A DNA stretch of 64,000 nucleotides from JARRKC01 sp037388505 (GTDB lineage Bacteria; Acidobacteriota; UBA6911; RPQK01; JAPXNP01). Below, one piece after another: positions 59,501 to 64,000 of the stretch; within the stretch, counting starts at the first letter, position 1, and each line of letters opens with the position of its first letter. The stretch covers positions 40,989 to 104,988 of the forward strand of contig JARRKC010000006.1 of the NCBI GenBank assembly GCA_037388505.1, read 5' to 3'. Below the pieces are notes generated by a model. That model ran no database searches. It had not been told where the DNA came from and saw only the letters and a program-made list of their open reading frames with translations. A program made the translations under genes and the position numbers.

Positions 59501-62273
59501 ATGATGAATATCAAAAGATTCTTAATCATCGTTTTGGGGTTACTCGCTCTGAATTCGGGGTACCTCTACAGTCTCGAGTCGCCGACGCTTTTCTATGTGG
59601 CGAACGTCTTCGCCCATCTCGGCCTCGGAGTGGCTCTGATCGTTCTGCTGGTTCTTTTCTGGCGCCGGCAGGGGTCGAGCCTTCACTGGGATGGTCAGCT
59701 CGCCTGCATCGTCCTGGCGGTATCGGGCGCCAGCGGAATCTACCTCTTCTACACGGGTGCCACGCGACCGTACTATTGGATTCTGGCGGCCCACATTGCG
59801 GTCTCCACGGCGGGGGTGATCCTGATGGTTCTGCACCTCGCCTTCCGCAGAGAGAGATGGCTGCCTCTCGGTGCGTTCACGGCGGCAGCTCTGACGATCC
59901 CGCTGATCGTGCATCTCGGTGGCCTCGATCGCTTTCCGGTCATCCGGAATCCGATTACGGTTCCGACGACGATGCAGCAGGAGGGGGCGGGTCCGGACAG
60001 CGAATTCTTCCCTTCCTCCGCCGATACGAACGTCAACCACACCATTCCGTCGACATTCTTCATGAAGCCCGACAGTTGCGGGAGATCGGGTTGTCACCCC
60101 GATATCTATAAGCAGTGGCAGACCAGCGCCCACCATTTCGCCTCGTTCAACAATCAGTGGTATCGCAAGGCCATTCTCTATATGCAGGACNNNNNNNAAG
60201 GACCAGCTGGATCGACCGGAAGCGACCGTGGGTCTGACCTGCACGTCCTGCCATTCGATCGTGTCCGTGCACAGCACGATGGGCAACGGCAGCTTCGTCA
60301 TCGAGTATCCGCCCTTGCACGATCTCGCAACGAGCAGCAATCCTCTGATTCGGTATCTGCATGATTTCGTCGTCAAACTGGATCCAGGTCCGCACCGCGA
60401 GACGTTCATGAAGCCGTTCATGCGCCAGCAGCCCGGAGAATTCTGTTCGGCCTGCCACAAGGTCCACCTGGATATGCCGGTGAACAACTATCGCTGGTTC
60501 CGTGGCTTCAACGAATACGACGGCTGGCAGGCCAGCGGCGTTTCCGGCCAGGGAGCACGCAGCTTCTACTACCCGGATCACCCCAAAGCCTGTCCCGATT
60601 GCCACATGCCGCTGATCGAATCCCATGATGCCGGCAACACCGACGGTGTCGTCCACGATCATCGTTTCCCGGGAGCCAATACGGCTCTTCCAACGGCCAA
60701 CGGCTTCAAGGATCAATTGAAGCTGGTCGAGAACTTCCTCACCAACGATCAAGTGGCTGTCGATATCTTCGCCCTTAGCGAAGCCTCGGAGGAGGCTGGA
60801 CCGACTCAGGCGCCCGCGGCTCGGCAGACCATGCAGACGTCGAGTACTTTCGCCGAAGGTGACCAGCTCGGCTTCGCTGTCGGCGGGCGCGGAGCAGGCT
60901 ACACGGCGGTCCAGAAGATCGTGGCGCCCATCAATAAGGTCAAGCCGTTCGTTCGCCCGGGCGAGTCCACTCGCATCAGTGTGGTCGTGCGAACCAAGGG
61001 AGTCGGCCACTTCTTCCCCGGAGGAACCGTCGACGCTTTCGAGGTCTGGGTGGAACTCAAGGCCGTCGATGATACGGGCAAGGTCATCTTCTGGAGCGGC
61101 TACGTTCCCGAATATCCTGACGGACGCAAGGGGCCGGTCGATCCTAGTGCACATTTCTACCGTTCCCTCATGCTCGACGGTCAAGGGAACCCGATCAACA
61201 AGCGCAACGCCTGGGCGACACGCACGGTGGCCTATGTGCGGCTGATCCCTCCGGGGGCTGCCGACACGGTCCACTTCAGGCTGAATATCCCCAAAGACGT
61301 CGGCAAGAAGATCTTCCTGACCGCCAAGGTGAACTACCGAAAGTTCGCCTGGTGGAATACTCATTGGGCATACGCCGGTGTACGGGATCCCAGCGATCCG
61401 CACCCTGACGTCACGCCCGGACACGACAACGGCAAGTGGGTCTTCACCGGCGACACTTCGGACGTGGCGGGCAAGGTGAAAGATGTTCCGGAATTGCCGA
61501 TCGTCACCATGGCGAAATCGGAAGCCGAGCTGCAGGTCCTCGGTAAGGGCGAAGCCATGCCCGAGCAGGAATCAGTTCTGGAGAAGTCCGATTTGATTCG
61601 CTGGAATGATTTCGGCATCGGTCTTCTGCTTCAGGGTGACCTGAAGGCTGCGGAAGATGTCTTTACCCGCGTTACCGAGATCGATCCGACGTTCGCCGAC
61701 GGATGGGTCAATATCGCTCGAGCCCGGGAGCTCGAGGGGCGTCCCGAAGAGGCCAAGGAGGTTCTGCTCAAAGCTCAGGATCTCAATCCGGAGCTGGCGA
61801 AGACGCAATTCTTCCTGGGGATGGCATTCAAATCGGAGGGCGACTACGATACCGCGCTCGAGCACCTGCGAAAGGCCCACTCCAAGTACCCCCGAGACCG
61901 TGTCGTTCTCAATCAAATCGGCCGGCTGCTCTTCCTGAAGCGCGAGTTCGACGATGCCGTCCAGGTTCTGAACCAGGTCCTGCTGGTTGATCCGGAAGAT
62001 CTGCAGGCACACTACAACCTGATGCTCTGCTACCGCGCACTGCGGGATCAGGAAAAGGCCAAGCACGAAGAGACTCTCTATCTGAGATTCAAAGCGGACG
62101 AGAGTTCACAAGCCATTACGGGGCCCTATCTCCGTGACCATCCATTCGACAACAACGAACGCCAGGCGATTCATGAGCACGGCAGCTATCCGCTGGACAA
62201 AATCCCAGCCAGCCTTCGGATGGCCGGGATCAAGCCGGACCGGGGATCGCAGGGATACACAGGTGGGCGCTAA
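59501..62273 (+). CDS. membrane multihaem cytochrome c with TPR domain, interrupted by an assembly gap
   Basis: The first 230 codons (59501-60190) give four membrane helices (to about residue 140) and a haem site CGRSGCH (C193-X4-C198-H199, unusual CX4CH). After seven N the frame resumes from 60198 with three CXXCH sites (CTSCH, CSACH, CPDCH), a beta-rich domain and, from about 61590, TPR repeats (LKAAEDVFTRVTEIDPTFADGWVNI, AKTQFFLGMAF). The two parts differ in reading frame, so at least one base of the gap length is wrong. The protein should face the periplasm and carry electrons. The CRTAC1-like gene follows. Confidence 0.8.
60191..60197. other. seven-N assembly gap
   Basis: Seven undetermined bases interrupt the cytochrome gene between MQD and KDQLD. 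The true gap length is unknown. In comparable proteins another CXXCH haem motif often lies here, so coding sequence may be missing. Confidence 0.95.
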
Positions 62274-62312
62274 CGAATACCGCAAATCGAAATTGAAATG
62301 GACGATTCAGCC

Positions 62313-63995
62313 ATGAAAAGATCGGCAGTCCTTTTTTCCATAGCATTCGCATTGGTGGGCACCTCCCGGGCCCAGGTCAAGTTCACTGACGTGACGGCCA
62401 CGGCGGGAATCCACTTTGAACAGAACAACGGGGCTTATGGGAAGAAATACCTCCCAGAGACAATGGGTTCCGGCGGAGCCTTCTTTGACTACAACGGGGA
62501 TGGCTGGCTCGATATCTTCCTCGTGAACGGCACCAATTGGCCCGATGGAACCAAGAAGAGCCGAAGCTACCCCGCGTTGTACCGCAACAACAAGGACGGT
62601 TCTTTCACAGACGTGACGAAAGCGGCCGGCTTGGCCGTGGAATCCTACGGAATGGGGGTCGCCGCCGCCGACTATGACAACGACGGTGATTGCGACCTGT
62701 TTCTCACCGCCCTGGGAGCGGACCGGCTCTATCAGAATCAGGGAAATGGCACGTTCAAGGAAGTGACCAAGAGTGCGGGTCTGGCAGATGATTCGTCCTT
62801 CAGTACGAGCGCCGCTTTTCTCGACTACGACCGCGACGGATATCTGGATCTGTTCGTCGCGAACTACGTGAAGTGGAGCCGCGACACCGACATCTACTGC
62901 AGCCTCGACGGGGAGAAGAAGTCCTACTGCACTCCCCAGGCTTATCATGGCGCATCCCCACGGCTCTATCACAACAAGGGAGACGGCACCTTCGAAGACG
63001 TGACGAAGAAGGCCGGCCTGTACGATGACACCAACAAGGGTCTGGGCGTGCTGGTCTTCGACTACAACAACGACGGCTGGCCCGACATCATGATGGCCAA
63101 CGACACACAGCCGAACAAGCTCTGGCAGAACATGGGGAACGGGACATTTCAAGATGTCGGCGTGGTCGCAGGTATCGCTTTCAGCGAAGACGGGGTCGCT
63201 CGCGGCGCCATGGGCATCGACGCGGCCGACTACGATCGGACGGGGTATCAGAGCGTCATCATCGGTAATTTCTCGAATCAGATGATCTCGCTCTATCACA
63301 ACGAAAAGAACGGCATCTTCATCGACGATGCCCCCACTTCGACGGTTGGGCCGGACAGTCTCCTGTCACTGACCTTCGCCTGCTTCTTCTTCGACTACAA
63401 TCTCGATGGATATCCGGACATCTTCGCTGCCAACGGGCATGTCGAGGACTCGGTCAACGAGGTGCAAAAGCGGGTGACCTACAAGCAATCGCCACAGCTC
63501 TTCAAGAATCTGGACGGCCGCCAGTTTGAGGAAGTGGCCAAGAACATGGGAACTGATTTTGCAGCACCCAAAGTGGCACGAGGAGCAGCCTACGGCGACT
63601 ACGACAACGATGGAGACCTCGACCTGCTGGTCACGACCTGCGGCGGACCGGCCAAGCTGTTCCGCAACGACGGTGGAAACAGCAACAACTGGGTGGCCTT
63701 CGATCTTCAGGGGGTCAAGAGCAACCGCGATGGTATAGGCGCGCTGGTCAAGATCAAGTCAGGTGATGTGGTCCAGAGCACGCTGGTCAAGACGGGTGGA
63801 AGCTATTGCAGCCAGTCGCAGCTGCGCGCAACATTCGGTCTCGGCAAACTGCAGAAGATCGATTCCGTCGAAATCCAGTGGCCTTCAGGCGAGAAGCAGG
63901 AACTCACACAGGTGCCAGTCAACCAGATCGTGAAGGTCGTAGAGAACAAGGGGATCCAGCAGGAGGCCAATCTTCAAATGGCCGCCCGGAAATAA
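62313..63995 (+). CDS. CRTAC1-like secreted protein with FG-GAP/VCBS repeats and ASPIC/UnbV domain
   Basis: A protein of about 560 residues with a signal peptide (KRSAVLFSIAFALVGTSRAQ). It is a seven-bladed propeller type: FFDYNGDGWLDIFL, AADYDNDGDCDLFL, FLDYDRDGYLDLFV, FDYNNDGWPDIMM, FDYNLDGYPDIFA and GDYDNDGDLDLLV are calcium-binding FG-GAP/VCBS blades, each followed by an LYxNxGxGTFxxVT-type phrase. The C-terminus (NWVAFDLQGVKSNRDGIGALVKI, FGLGKLQKIDSVEIQWPSG) is the ASPIC/UnbV domain. It lies 40 bases after the cytochrome gene. The upstream in-frame ATG at 62298 is a possible alternative start. Confidence 0.88.
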   Translation: MKRSAVLFSIAFALVGTSRAQVKFTDVTATAGIHFEQNNGAYGKKYLPETMGSGGAFFDYNGDGWLDIFLVNGTNWPDGTKKSRSYPALYRNNKDGSFTDVTKAAGLAVESYGMGVAAADYDNDGDCDLFLTALGADRLYQNQGNGTFKEVTKSAGLADDSSFSTSAAFLDYDRDGYLDLFVANYVKWSRDTDIYCSLDGEKKSYCTPQAYHGASPRLYHNKGDGTFEDVTKKAGLYDDTNKGLGVLVFDYNNDGWPDIMMANDTQPNKLWQNMGNGTFQDVGVVAGIAFSEDGVARGAMGIDAADYDRTGYQSVIIGNFSNQMISLYHNEKNGIFIDDAPTSTVGPDSLLSLTFACFFFDYNLDGYPDIFAANGHVEDSVNEVQKRVTYKQSPQLFKNLDGRQFEEVAKNMGTDFAAPKVARGAAYGDYDNDGDLDLLVTTCGGPAKLFRNDGGNSNNWVAFDLQGVKSNRDGIGALVKIKSGDVVQSTLVKTGGSYCSQSQLRATFGLGKLQKIDSVEIQWPSGEKQELTQVPVNQIVKVVENKGIQQEANLQMAARK

Positions 63996-64000
63996 CCGCA

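Noticed and set aside
60147..61424. A 425-residue minus-strand frame
   Set aside because: It is antisense to the cytochrome gene, crosses the N gap, and has no recognisable domain.

Overview
The window is 64 kb of moderately high-GC chromosome from a Gram-negative bacterium, most likely an Acidobacteriota-type lineage. The Gram-negative call rests on a CMP-KDO synthetase (48209-48955), a DUF481 beta-barrel protein (50379-51125) and a lipid-A-type acyltransferase (29248-30174). The phylum guess rests on the mix of DUF6599, DUF2961, DUF5752, a CRTAC1/UnbV repeat protein, a TPR-multihaem cytochrome and several twin-arginine secreted redox proteins. It is inference, not proof. A run of seven N at 60191-60197 shows that this is a draft contig. 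I see no rRNA, tRNA, CRISPR array, prophage or insertion sequence.

Layout. 1-6.3 kb: a partial HAD hydrolase, a small sigma-54-promoter gene facing a sigma-54 activator, and an NSS-family transporter flanked by two tiny membrane proteins. 6.5-21.5 kb: a DUF2961 protein; a block of lipid-linked-sugar glycosyltransferases that includes a coupled DUF2298/Agl23-like/DUF2298 operon; then a Tat-peptide / PqqD-like / HprK-like / nucleotidyltransferase cluster and a secreted Gfo/Idh oxidoreductase. 21.5-33.3 kb: an ABC exporter whose permease is fused to an apparently dead amidohydrolase; pyrE; yajQ; cell-surface glycan genes (GT2, DegT aminotransferase, PhyH-like, LpxL-like, Wzt-like); and an amino acid permease. 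33.4-39.3 kb: a trehalose operon (DUF5752-treT-otsB-otsA) with a divergent treT paralogue. 39.3-46.3 kb: DUF6599, a ferredoxin-like aldo/keto reductase, DUF362, a GH3 glycosidase and a broken nhaR-like regulator. 46.4-59.2 kb: housekeeping genes (glnS, kdsB, tatA/tatC, S41 protease, FAH hydrolase, aminotransferase, TrmJ-like methyltransferase) and a ribosome-hibernation-factor/sigma-factor fusion. 59.2-64 kb: a structured leader, a membrane multihaem cytochrome with TPRs, and a CRTAC1-like protein.

Gene organisation is compact. Many same-strand neighbours share a 4-base start/stop overlap (ATGA, GTGA or TTGA), which marks the functional units: 3053-4812, 10504-18399, 21499-24506, 33382-37572, 39350-41358 and 56333-58458. 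TatA and TatC are encoded here alongside several proteins with twin-arginine signals.

Intergenic DNA often holds short-period (7-, 8- or 9-bp) degenerate repeat arrays, sometimes as opposed arms of one inverted structure (29011-29266; 45375-45511), and once long enough to supply the C-termini of two convergent genes. The most unusual items are the permease/pseudo-amidohydrolase fusion, the HPF/sigma fusion with an apparently leaderless promoter, the HprK/PqqD/Tat-peptide cluster, and the sigma-54 module with a variant GAFTGA loop.
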